A stretch of DNA of 64,000 nucleotides, taken from an uncultured Lachnospiraceae bacterium (lineage in GTDB: Bacteria; Bacillota; Clostridia; Lachnospirales; Lachnospiraceae). The DNA lies in the NCBI GenBank assembly GCA_934352055.1, contig CAKRJY010000003.1, forward strand, positions 62,001-126,000. Direction: 5' to 3'. Below the pieces are notes generated by a model. That model saw only the letters and a list, made by a program, of their open reading frames with translations, did no database searches and was not told the origin of the DNA. Position 1 is the stretch's first letter, and every line of letters begins with the position of its first letter. The position numbers were made by a program, and so were the translations under genes. Below, piece after piece: positions 1 through 7,796 of the stretch.

Positions 1-541
1 TAAAATGCTTCTTCCTGCGGATCCTACGGACGAAGAGGAGGAAGAAGATCCACGTGCAGAATTGGTACAGCAGTTGTTGGAATATAAGTTATACAAATGT
101 ATGGCATTTGAGTTAAAAGATCGTCAGGTGGACGCATCTCATATATTTTATAAGGAGCCAACGGTTCCAGAAGAAGTGTTGGCATACCAGCCACCGGTGG
201 ATACCAAAGAACTTGTATCTGATTTGACGCTAAACCAGTTAAATGACATTTTTAAGTCAGTATTAAAGAGACAAAAGGATAAAATCGATCCGATTCGTTC
301 CAAGTTTGGCGAAATTCGTAAAGAAGAAGTCTCTTTGGACGATAAAATGGCGAGTTTATCAGAATATGCCACCCAACACAAGAATTTTAGCTTTCGTCAG
401 TTGTTGGAGAAGCAGAGTTCAAAAATGGAAGTCATTGTAACATTTCTTGCCATATTAGAATTGATGAAATCTGGGAAAATTTTAATTTCGCAAGAGCATA
501 CGTTTGATGACATACGGATTGAATCGAAGATTGCAGCATAA
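1..541 (+). CDS. scpA: Segregation and condensation protein A (ScpA), 5' truncated by window edge
   Basis: This is the C-terminal 179 residues of ScpA, the kleisin subunit that bridges SMC heads and recruits ScpB in the bacterial condensin complex. The frame is already open at base 2 (a Lys codon before the first Met), and the Lys-Met-Leu-Leu-Pro run is the internal segment that normally follows the N-terminal helical domain. So the first ATG is not the real start and the gene continues upstream of the window. The acidic linker (Asp-Glu rich, near the beginning) and the C-terminal winged-helix part are present. scpB follows after 16 bp, the standard Firmicutes pairing. Confidence 0.93.
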   Translation, partial: KMLLPADPTDEEEEEDPRAELVQQLLEYKLYKCMAFELKDRQVDASHIFYKEPTVPEEVLAYQPPVDTKELVSDLTLNQLNDIFKSVLKRQKDKIDPIRSKFGEIRKEEVSLDDKMASLSEYATQHKNFSFRQLLEKQSSKMEVIVTFLAILELMKSGKILISQEHTFDDIRIESKIAA

Positions 542-557
542 GGAGATTAGATAGATT

Positions 558-1130
558 ATGGATGAAAAGCAAATGGAATCCATCATAGAGGGGATATTGT
601 TTACCTTTGGCGAAGCGGTGGAACCATCGCGTATTGCGAAAGCATTAGAGGTTGAAACAAAAGATGTAATAAAGACATTAGAACATATGAAAGAATCCTG
701 GAAAGAGCAGGAGCGTGGCATACAGCTGATGGAATTGGATGGTTCGTATCAGATGTGTACGACACCGGAACTTTATGAATATCTCATTCGCATGGCAAAA
801 CAGCCACGAAAACATGTTTTGACGGATGTACTTTTGGAAACGTTGTCTATCATTGCTTATAAACAGCCAATCACAAAGTCAGAAATCGAAAAAATTCGTG
901 GTGTATCATGTGACCATGCAGTAAGTAAACTGGTAGAATATTCGCTTGTTACGGAACTTGGACGTTTGGATGCGCCGGGACGACCAATGCTCTTTGGAAC
1001 AACGGAAGAATTTTTACGTTCGTTTGGCGTATCTTCTATTGAAGAACTTCCAACTCCTACACCGGATCTGGTGGAAGAGTTCAAACAGCAGGCAGAAGCG
1101 GAAATTAAATTGGATGTCGGGGGAGAATAA
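558..1130 (+). CDS. scpB: Segregation and condensation protein B (ScpB)
   Basis: This 190-residue protein has the usual ScpB length. It consists of two winged-helix domains (about residues 1-80 and 85-165) that dimerise and bind ScpA on the SMC complex during chromosome segregation. Recognisable segments are the N-terminal MESIIEGILFTFGE helix, the LETLSIIAYKQPITKSEIEKIRG turn characteristic of the family (split here as LETLSIIAYKQPIT and KSEIEKIRG), and GRPMLFGTTEEFLR near the end. An AAGGAG ribosome binding site sits just past the scpA stop. The gene is co-transcribed with scpA and probably with the carboxypeptidase gene behind it. Confidence 0.95.
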   Translation: MDEKQMESIIEGILFTFGEAVEPSRIAKALEVETKDVIKTLEHMKESWKEQERGIQLMELDGSYQMCTTPELYEYLIRMAKQPRKHVLTDVLLETLSIIAYKQPITKSEIEKIRGVSCDHAVSKLVEYSLVTELGRLDAPGRPMLFGTTEEFLRSFGVSSIEELPTPTPDLVEEFKQQAEAEIKLDVGGE

Positions 1131-1198
1131 AAGAATCCCTGTCATAATCGTTACAAAGATCTCATATTTTTTTAAAAACTGTGAAGAAGGATAAAAAC

Positions 1199-2440
1199 GT
1201 GCAGTTTATAAAAAAAATGGGGTCTTTTTTTCTTGCCTGTGTGATGATTCTTATAGTATTTCCCCTTCATACAAATGCTTCTGAAAAAACAATTGCACCA
1301 GAAAGTATTCATGCACTTTCGGCAGTAGTATTAGACGGTGATACCGGGCGTGTACTATATGAAAAAGGAGGAAATACAAAACGTGCAAATGCAAGTACGA
1401 CCAAGATTATGACCTGTATTTTGGCACTCGAAAATGCGCAGGAAAACGATGTGGTTAAAATTTCTGCTTATGCGGCATCTATGCCTCGCGTAAAACTTGG
1501 AGTGACAGAGGGGGAATATTATTATATGGGAGACTTGTTGCACTCGTTAATGCTGGAGTCCCATAACGATGTTGCTGTTGCAATTGCGGAGCATGTGGAC
1601 GGAAGTGTTGCAGCATTTAGCAATCGTATGAATGAATTGGCAAAAGAAATAGGGTGTGAGAATACCTGCTTTTTGACACCGAATGGATTAGATGCCACGG
1701 AGGGGGACAACACACACGGAACAACAGCAGAAGACCTGGCGCGTATTATGCGATATTGTACCTGGCAATCACCCATGGCAGCACGCTTTTTAGAAATTAC
1801 ACAAACACCACAATATACATTTTCAGATTTAAAACAGCAGGAAGGAGGGGGATTTGTTCCGGGGAATCGAAGCTTTTTATGTACAAATCATAATGCCTAT
1901 TTACAGCGGAATGCAGATTGCCTTTCCGGAAAGACAGGTTTTACATCAGACGCTGGGTATTGCTATGTCACATCACTTGCTTCCGGTGAGAAAACAATTG
2001 TAATTGCATTGCTTGGAAGTGGATGGCCAAATAATAAAAATTACAAATGGCAGGACTGCGATTTGCTTTATCAGTATATTATGGAACATTACCGGCTGCG
2101 TCAGTTACCGGATATGTCATCACAATTGCAAAAAGTGGTATGTGCCCATGCACAAAACGATGCTTATGATTTGAAAAAAATAAGAAAAGAAAAGCCATAT
2201 GTGATTTGTGATCGAGAGAAAATACTCTTAGCTGATTGGGAAAACCTGTCTGTGACATTTTCATATCCCCAAAAAATTGATGCATCCGGATGTGGGGAGC
2301 GCAGGATAGGAATGGCACAGCTTGGAATTGATACATTGCCAATCGAAGCATATGATATTTGCGTAAAAGATGAAAAAAAGGCATGTGATATGGCTTGGTT
2401 TTTTTGCGCAGTTTTAAAAAAATGGGCACTGTGTGATTAA
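1199..2440 (+). CDS. D-alanyl-D-alanine carboxypeptidase, serine type (DacF/DacB-like, S11 family)
   Basis: This penicillin-binding carboxypeptidase trims the terminal D-Ala from peptidoglycan stem peptides outside the membrane. All three active-site motifs are visible: Ser-Thr-Thr-Lys (about residues 66-69), Ser-His-Asn (121-123) and Lys-Thr-Gly (245-247). An N-terminal hydrophobic signal segment (FFLACVMILIVFPLH) precedes the catalytic domain. The frame is open from a GTG at 1181, but nothing resembling a ribosome binding site precedes it. The GAAGAAGG at 1183-1190 is correctly spaced for the GTG at 1199, so I place the start there, giving 413 residues. The scpA-scpB-dac order matches the neighbourhood in other Firmicutes. 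The C-terminal 90 residues are less conserved. Confidence 0.93.
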   Translation: MQFIKKMGSFFLACVMILIVFPLHTNASEKTIAPESIHALSAVVLDGDTGRVLYEKGGNTKRANASTTKIMTCILALENAQENDVVKISAYAASMPRVKLGVTEGEYYYMGDLLHSLMLESHNDVAVAIAEHVDGSVAAFSNRMNELAKEIGCENTCFLTPNGLDATEGDNTHGTTAEDLARIMRYCTWQSPMAARFLEITQTPQYTFSDLKQQEGGGFVPGNRSFLCTNHNAYLQRNADCLSGKTGFTSDAGYCYVTSLASGEKTIVIALLGSGWPNNKNYKWQDCDLLYQYIMEHYRLRQLPDMSSQLQKVVCAHAQNDAYDLKKIRKEKPYVICDREKILLADWENLSVTFSYPQKIDASGCGERRIGMAQLGIDTLPIEAYDICVKDEKKACDMAWFFCAVLKKWALCD

Positions 2441-2495
2441 AAAAGTAGTAAGATAAAATAAATTAAAAAATAGTGAAATAATTAACAAAAAAAGA

Positions 2496-2524
2496 TTGAA
2501 AAAGAGAGGACAAAAGGCTATTAT
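2496..2524 (+). promoter_or_regulatory. Sigma-A-type promoter of the decarboxylase cluster
   Basis: TTGAAA (2496-2501) and TATTAT (2519-2524) are separated by exactly 17 bp in an AT-rich gap after the carboxypeptidase gene. The predicted start of transcription lies about 35-40 bp before the ATG at 2570, leaving room for the GGAGG site but no long leader. I see no hairpin terminator for the upstream operon in 2441-2495, so some read-through is possible. Confidence 0.65.
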
Positions 2525-2569
2525 TATCGTAGAGAAATTTTGAATTTATATAAATGGAGGAAAAGTAGC

Positions 2570-3997
2570 ATGAGTAATGTAACAAACAATCCTGCTATTC
2601 AGAGGATGAACGAATTGCTTGATGAGCACAGTTTCGTTGAATTAGGCGCACTGGTAACATCAAGAAGCACAGATTTTGATCTGAAGCAGCAACAGACCCC
2701 TTCCGATGGTGTTGTTATCGGTCATGGTCTGATCGATGGTAATCTGGTATTTTTATTTAGCCAGGATGCATCTGTATTAAATGGTACCATTGGTGAGATG
2801 CATGCAAAGAAGATTATGTCTGTTTATGATATGGCAATGAAGATGGGAGCTCCTGTCATTGGTCTTCTGGATTGTGCAGGTGTAAGATTACAGGAATCTG
2901 TAGATGCGTTAGAAAGCATTGGCGCTATTTATGCCAAGGCAGTTGCAGCATCCGGTGTAATCCCACAGATTATGGGAGTGTTTGGTTCTTGTGGTGGCGG
3001 TCTTAGTGTTTTGACATCTGTAAGTGATTTTACACTTATGACAAAGAATGCAAAGTTATTTGTAAATTCTGCAGATGCAATTGAAGGAAATCGCGCAGAC
3101 CAGTTGGATACAGCAAGCGCTGAATTCCAGTATACAGAGGCTGGAAATGTTGATTTTATTGGCGATGAGACACAGGTGATGGATGAGATCCGTCGTTTCG
3201 TTACAATTCTTCCGGGATGTAATGTAGAAGAGGGCTGTGTTGAAGAATGTATGGATGATTTAAACCGTGCATCCGAAGGTCTTACTGATAAAGTAAAGAA
3301 CCTCGCTCTTTTTGCAGAGGAGATTTCTGATGATCATCTTTTTGTTGAGACAAAGGCTGGCTTTGCAAGAGAGATGATGACAGGATTTATCAAATTAAAT
3401 GGTATTACAGTTGGTGTTGTTGGTAATCGCGAAGAGACGACAGCTGATGATGAGACAGTAACACTTGGAACAAAGCTTACAGCGGATGGATGCGAGAAGG
3501 CTGCAGATTTTGTATCTTTCTGTGATGCTTTTGACATTCCGGTACTTTCTCTTACTAATACAACAGGATATGAGGCTTCTGTATGTGCTGAGAAGCATTT
3601 GGCAAAGGCACTTGGTAAAATGGTTTATGCGTTTGCAAATGCTACGGTTCCAAAGATTTCATTCTTATGCGGACAGGCATTGGGAAGCGCATATGTGACA
3701 ATGAATGCAAAATCACTTGGTGCTGATCTTGTATACGCATTTGCTGATGCAAATGTTGCTCCAATGGATGCAGAACTTGCAGCTAAAATCATGTATGCAG
3801 ATGCTTCTGCAGATGTGATTGCAGCAAAAGCGGAAGAGTTTGCAACAACAAATTGTGGTGTTGTAAATGCAGCAAGACGTGGCTATGTAGATCGTATTGT
3901 TGAATCTGCAGACGCAAGAAAATATCTGATTGCCGGATTTGAAATGTTATTTACAAAAAGGGTAGATGGCCCATATAAGAAACACGGAACAAAGTAG
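2570..3997 (+). CDS. Acyl-CoA carboxyltransferase-type subunit (methylmalonyl-CoA decarboxylase alpha-like)
   Basis: This 475-residue protein has the double crotonase-fold carboxyltransferase architecture of the MmdA/PccB/12S family: an N half with GEMHAKKI and a C half with LGSAYVTMNAKSLGAD. Such subunits move carboxyl from an acyl-CoA to biotin. The family's usual SGGAR element reads CAGVR and the first oxyanion-hole element reads GSCGGG, so it is a divergent member and the acyl-CoA substrate cannot be read from sequence. The ATG at 2570 has GGAGGAAAA at 2557-2565. An upstream in-frame TTG at 2540 has no ribosome binding site. It leads a cluster with OadG-like, biotin-carrier, OadB and OadA-like genes, so it probably feeds a sodium-pumping decarboxylase or takes part in a transcarboxylation. 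Confidence 0.85.
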   Translation: MSNVTNNPAIQRMNELLDEHSFVELGALVTSRSTDFDLKQQQTPSDGVVIGHGLIDGNLVFLFSQDASVLNGTIGEMHAKKIMSVYDMAMKMGAPVIGLLDCAGVRLQESVDALESIGAIYAKAVAASGVIPQIMGVFGSCGGGLSVLTSVSDFTLMTKNAKLFVNSADAIEGNRADQLDTASAEFQYTEAGNVDFIGDETQVMDEIRRFVTILPGCNVEEGCVEECMDDLNRASEGLTDKVKNLALFAEEISDDHLFVETKAGFAREMMTGFIKLNGITVGVVGNREETTADDETVTLGTKLTADGCEKAADFVSFCDAFDIPVLSLTNTTGYEASVCAEKHLAKALGKMVYAFANATVPKISFLCGQALGSAYVTMNAKSLGADLVYAFADANVAPMDAELAAKIMYADASADVIAAKAEEFATTNCGVVNAARRGYVDRIVESADARKYLIAGFEMLFTKRVDGPYKKHGTK

Positions 3998-4009
3998 AAA
4001 GGTGAGCAT

Positions 4010-4723
4010 ATGAAAAAGAAAATCATATTAATGGTCAGTACTTTAGTATGTATGCTCGCGTTATGCTCCTGCGGTAAGAGTGAGGTAGACTTAAATGGTC
4101 TTTCTGAGGCTCAATTACAAAGCGCATGTGAGCAGACAGCCGGAGTTCTGGAAGGACTCAGTGCAGACGAGAGCGAACAATACTACGCTTACTATGCATC
4201 TCAGGATGATGGTGAGATTTATGCCGATCTGATGCAACAGTGGATAGATATCCAGCCACAGATCGGAGATTTTGTTGGCTACAAAGATTTTAGTGTAACA
4301 AAAGCGGGTAAAACAATTTCAGCAGTACAGACAATTTCGTTTACCCAGCGTGATGTTAAACTTACTTATGTAATCAACGCAAATAGTCTGGAAACGACAG
4401 CAATTAATGTAGAGCTGGTATATTCTCTTGGTGAGACAATGGCGAAAGCAGGATTGAATACGGTAATGTCAATTTCAATCGTATTTATTATTCTGATTTT
4501 GATTTCCCTTGTCATTAGTGCGTTTAAGGTTATTCCAATCATTCAGGCAAAATTTGCCGGAAAAGAAGAAGCACCTGCACCAAAAGCTGTTGTAGCAGCT
4601 CCGGTTGCGACAGACGAAACAGATGATATGGAATTAATCGCAGTTATTGCAGCGGCAATTGCTGCAAGTACAGGAAGTTCTACAGATGACTTTGTAGTAC
4701 GTTCTATTAAGAGAAGATATTAA
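4010..4723 (+). CDS. OadG-related lipoprotein, gamma/delta subunit of sodium-pumping decarboxylase
   Basis: The 237-residue protein starts with a lipoprotein signal (charged MKKK, hydrophobic stretch, Leu-Cys-Ser-Cys lipobox near residue 22). It continues with an extracytoplasmic domain of about 110 residues, one transmembrane helix (about residues 150-172, SIVFIILILISLVISAF) and a cytoplasmic tail. The tail has the Pro/Ala-rich stretch and the final ELIAVIAAAIAAS...RSIKRRY element typical of OadG-type subunits. In the family this small membrane subunit assembles the carboxyltransferase with the membrane pump. The long extracytoplasmic domain ahead of the helix is larger than in enterobacterial OadG. 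It lies 12 bp after the carboxyltransferase gene with its own GGTGAG site. Confidence 0.8.
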   Translation: MKKKIILMVSTLVCMLALCSCGKSEVDLNGLSEAQLQSACEQTAGVLEGLSADESEQYYAYYASQDDGEIYADLMQQWIDIQPQIGDFVGYKDFSVTKAGKTISAVQTISFTQRDVKLTYVINANSLETTAINVELVYSLGETMAKAGLNTVMSISIVFIILILISLVISAFKVIPIIQAKFAGKEEAPAPKAVVAAPVATDETDDMELIAVIAAAIAASTGSSTDDFVVRSIKRRY

Positions 4724-4740
4724 TTTAGGAGGATTTATAA

Positions 4741-5094
4741 ATGAAAAATTATACAATTACTGTAAATGGAAATGTTTATGACGTTACTGTAGAAGAAAAG
4801 GGAAGCACAGGTGCAGCTCCTGTCGCAGCAGCACCTGCACCTAAGGCAGCAGCACCTAAGGCTGCATCTGGCGCTGGAAGCATCAAAATCGAAGCCGGAG
4901 CCGCTGGAAAAGTATTTAAGTTAGAAGCTACTCCTGGAACACAGGTTAAGGCTGGAGATACTGTTTTAGTTCTTGAAGTTATGAAGATGGAAACTCCTGT
5001 TGTAGCACCAAAAGATGGTGTCGTTGCAACAATTGATGTCGCTGAAGGACAGGCTGTTGAATCAGGAGATTTGCTTGCAACTATGAATGAGTAA
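4741..5094 (+). CDS. Biotin carboxyl carrier protein of the decarboxylase
   Basis: This 117-residue stand-alone biotinyl carrier has a short N-terminal beta segment (1-20), a flexible Ala/Pro/Lys linker (about 21-45) and a C-terminal biotinyl domain (46-117). The biotin attachment site is the Lys of Met-Lys-Met at residue 82. Its role is to carry CO2 between carboxyltransferase and the membrane decarboxylase. The imperfect GCAGCACCTAAG repeats at the DNA level encode the linker and are expected for this family. As the only carrier in the cluster it must serve both carboxyltransferase subunits. The ribosome binding site AGGAGG lies 12 bp upstream. Confidence 0.93.
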   Translation: MKNYTITVNGNVYDVTVEEKGSTGAAPVAAAPAPKAAAPKAASGAGSIKIEAGAAGKVFKLEATPGTQVKAGDTVLVLEVMKMETPVVAPKDGVVATIDVAEGQAVESGDLLATMNE

Positions 5095-5126
5095 CAGGCA
5101 ACAGATTTTATTAGGAGGAACAATTC

Positions 5127-6275
5127 ATGAGTTACGTTACAGAAACGTTAAGTAACCTTCTATCCCAGACGGCGTTTGCAAACTTAGACTACAAGAACTT
5201 TATCATGATCGCAGTAGCGTGTGTATTCTTGTATCTTGCTATCCGTAAGGGATTTGAGCCATTACTTCTGGTTCCAATCGCTTTTGGTATGCTTCTTGTT
5301 AATATTTATCCGGATATTATTGCAAGCCCGGAAGAGACGTCTAACGGTGTGGGCGGTTTGCTTTATTACTTTTATACTTTGGACGAGTGGTCAATTTTGC
5401 CATCACTTATTTTCCTGGGTGTTGGTGCCATGACTGACTTCGGTCCGCTTATTGCCAATCCAATCAGCTTTTTGCTTGGTGCGGCAGCACAGTTTGGTAT
5501 TTTTACCGCATATCTGTTGGCAATTTTGCTTGGCTTTAGTGATCAGGCAGCAGCAGCTGTTTCTATCATTGGTGGAGCAGATGGTCCGACTTCCATTTTC
5601 CTTGCCGGAAAGCTGGGACAGAGTAGTTTGATGGGACCAATTGCGGTGGCAGCATATTCATATATGGCGCTTGTGCCAATTATCCAGCCGCCAATCATGA
5701 AATTATTTACAACCAAAAAAGAACGTGCCATTCATATGGAGAATTTACGTCCGGTTTCCAAGTTAGAAAAGATCTTATTCCCGATCGTAGTAACCATTAT
5801 CGTATGTTTACTGCTTCCTACCACAGCTCCACTTGTTGGTATGCTTATGCTTGGTAACCTGTTCCGTGAATCTGGTGTGGTTCGTCAGCTGACCGAGACT
5901 GCATCCAATGCTCTTATGTATATCGTTGTTATCTTGCTGGGAACCTCTGTAGGTGCATCTACAAGTGCAGAAGCTTTCCTAAATATGACAACAATCAAAA
6001 TCGTTATTTTGGGTCTGGTTGCCTTTGCAGTTGGTACCGCAGCAGGTGTACTCTTTGGTAAGTTGCTTTGCTTCCTTACAAAGGGCAAGATCAATCCGCT
6101 CATCGGTTCCGCAGGTGTATCGGCAGTACCTATGGCAGCACGTGTATCACAGAAGGTCGGCGCAGAAGAAGATCCTACCAACTTCCTGTTGATGCATGCA
6201 ATGGGACCAAACGTTGCCGGAGTTATCGGTACAGCAGTTGCCGCTGGTGTATTCATGGCTATTTTCGGTGTATAA
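5127..6275 (+). CDS. oadB: Sodium ion-translocating decarboxylase beta subunit
   Basis: This 382-residue polytopic membrane protein is the sodium channel and carboxybiotin decarboxylase of the OAD/MMD/GCD family. Decarboxylation of the biotin carrier drives sodium export. Diagnostic segments are GVGAMTDFGPLIANP, SIIGGADGPTSIF with its functional Asp, and the C-terminal GSAGVSAVPMAARV and HAMGPNVAGVIG runs. About nine hydrophobic helices can be counted. The sequence alone does not say whether the pump serves oxaloacetate, methylmalonyl-CoA or another substrate. The ATG has a clear AGGAGG 11 bp before it, and the gene ends 15 bp before the OadA-like gene. Confidence 0.95.
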   Translation: MSYVTETLSNLLSQTAFANLDYKNFIMIAVACVFLYLAIRKGFEPLLLVPIAFGMLLVNIYPDIIASPEETSNGVGGLLYYFYTLDEWSILPSLIFLGVGAMTDFGPLIANPISFLLGAAAQFGIFTAYLLAILLGFSDQAAAAVSIIGGADGPTSIFLAGKLGQSSLMGPIAVAAYSYMALVPIIQPPIMKLFTTKKERAIHMENLRPVSKLEKILFPIVVTIIVCLLLPTTAPLVGMLMLGNLFRESGVVRQLTETASNALMYIVVILLGTSVGASTSAEAFLNMTTIKIVILGLVAFAVGTAAGVLFGKLLCFLTKGKINPLIGSAGVSAVPMAARVSQKVGAEEDPTNFLLMHAMGPNVAGVIGTAVAAGVFMAIFGV

Positions 6276-6290
6276 TATAAGGAGGATGAC

Positions 6291-7709
6291 ATGGCAGAAG
6301 TAGTTAAAAAACCTGTAAAGATTACAGAAACAATATTAAGAGATGCACATCAGTCTTTGATCGCTACAAGAATGACGACAGAGCAGATGTTACCAATCGT
6401 TGAGAAGATGGATAAAGTTGGTTACCATGCAGTAGAGTGCTGGGGTGGTGCTACATTTGATGCTTCCCTTCGTTTTTTGAAAGAAGATCCATGGGAACGT
6501 CTTAGAAAGCTTCGTGATGGATTCAAGAATACCAAATTACAGATGTTATTCAGAGGACAGAACATCTTAGGATATAGCCATTATCCAGATGATGTCGTTG
6601 AGTATTTTGTTCAGAAATCAATCGCTAATGGTATTGATATCATTCGTATTTTTGACTGTTTAAATGATGTGCGTAACTTGCAGACAGCTGTAGATGCTTG
6701 TAAGAAGGAAAAAGGTCATGCACAGGTTGCACTTTCTTATACATTAGGTGATGCATATACCTTAGAGTATTGGAAAGAAATGGCAAAACGTGTTGAGGAT
6801 ATGGGCGCTGATTCTTTGTGTATTAAAGATATGGCTGGTCTTTTGGTGCCACAGAAAGCGGACGAACTTGTCCGTACCCTGAAAGAGGCAACCTCTCTTC
6901 CAATCGATCTTCATACACACTATACCTCTGGTGTAGCTTCAATGACATATTTAAAGGCTGTAGAAGCAGGATGCGATATTATTGATACTGCAATTTCTCC
7001 ATTTGCACTTGGAACAAGCCAGCCGGCAACAGAAGTTATGGTTGAGACATTTAAGGATACTGCATTTGATACAGGTCTTGATCAGAACCAGTTGGCTGAA
7101 ATTGCTGATTATTTCCGTCCAATGAGAGAAGAAGCACTTGCATCAGGACTGATGAATCCAAAGGTTCTTGGTGTTAACATCAATACATTACGTTACCAGG
7201 TTCCAGGTGGTATGCTTTCAAACCTTATTTCTCAGTTGAAGGAACAGGGAAAAGAAGACAAATACGAAGAAGTACTTGCAGAAGTGCCACGTGTTCGTAA
7301 AGATCTTGGTGAGCCACCACTTGTTACACCATCATCACAGATTGTTGGTACACAGGCTGTATTTAATGTTCTTATGGGAGAACGTTATAAAGTTGCTACA
7401 AAAGAAACAAAGGATATGCTTCTTGGTAAATATGGACAGACAGTTCGTCCATTCAATCCGGAAGTCGTAGAGAAGGTTCTTGGCGATGAAAAGGATCAGG
7501 CAATTACTTGTCGTCCAGCAGATTTGTTGGAGCCGGGGCTTGCTAAATTCGAAGAAGAAATGAAACAGTGGAAACAGCAGGATGAGGATGTGCTTTCTTA
7601 TGCACTTTTCCCTAAGGTTGCTACAGAATTTTTCAAGTATCGTGAAGCACAGCAGACAGGGGTAGACCCAGCAGTTGCTGATACAAAAAATGGTGCTTAT
7701 CCAGTTTAA
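6291..7709 (+). CDS. oadA: Oxaloacetate decarboxylase alpha / transcarboxylase 5S-type carboxyltransferase subunit
   Basis: This 472-residue protein contains the HMGL-like TIM barrel (about residues 10-290) and the conserved carboxylase domain (about 300-460) of pyruvate carboxylase, OadA and transcarboxylase 5S. Metal-binding and active-site segments are ETILRDAHQS, GGATFDASLRFL, CIKDMAGLL with the Lys that becomes carbamylated in homologues, and DLHTHYTSG. It ends without a biotinyl domain, so it depends on the separate carrier upstream. The expected reaction is exchange of carboxyl between oxaloacetate/pyruvate and biotin. Whether it works as a decarboxylase or as half of a transcarboxylase is not decided by the sequence. 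Confidence 0.93.
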   Translation: MAEVVKKPVKITETILRDAHQSLIATRMTTEQMLPIVEKMDKVGYHAVECWGGATFDASLRFLKEDPWERLRKLRDGFKNTKLQMLFRGQNILGYSHYPDDVVEYFVQKSIANGIDIIRIFDCLNDVRNLQTAVDACKKEKGHAQVALSYTLGDAYTLEYWKEMAKRVEDMGADSLCIKDMAGLLVPQKADELVRTLKEATSLPIDLHTHYTSGVASMTYLKAVEAGCDIIDTAISPFALGTSQPATEVMVETFKDTAFDTGLDQNQLAEIADYFRPMREEALASGLMNPKVLGVNINTLRYQVPGGMLSNLISQLKEQGKEDKYEEVLAEVPRVRKDLGEPPLVTPSSQIVGTQAVFNVLMGERYKVATKETKDMLLGKYGQTVRPFNPEVVEKVLGDEKDQAITCRPADLLEPGLAKFEEEMKQWKQQDEDVLSYALFPKVATEFFKYREAQQTGVDPAVADTKNGAYPV

Positions 7710-7735
7710 ATTTTAAAAGAAAAGTAGTATAATGG

Positions 7736-7774
7736 AATCCATCGGTGTGCGTTGAGACATGCCGGTGGATTTTT
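7736..7774 (+). terminator. Rho-independent terminator of the decarboxylase operon
   Basis: A 14-bp stem (7736-7749 with 7757-7770) contains only Watson-Crick or G-U pairs. It has a 7-base loop and is followed by five T residues. It lies 26 bp after the oadA-like stop. A TATAAT at about 7727-7732, just before the stem, could be a -10 box for the downstream regulator, but I see no convincing -35. Confidence 0.8.
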
Positions 7775-7796
7775 ATGTTTAAAGGAAATTTATACC

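Noticed and set aside
4741..4880. Short tandem GCAGCACCTAAG-like repeats
   Set aside because: They encode the Ala/Pro/Lys linker of the biotin carrier and are not an independent DNA repeat.
5127..6275. Possible citrate or sodium symporter
   Set aside because: The GGADGPTSIF element and C-terminal motifs are those of the decarboxylase beta subunit, and the neighbours confirm it.
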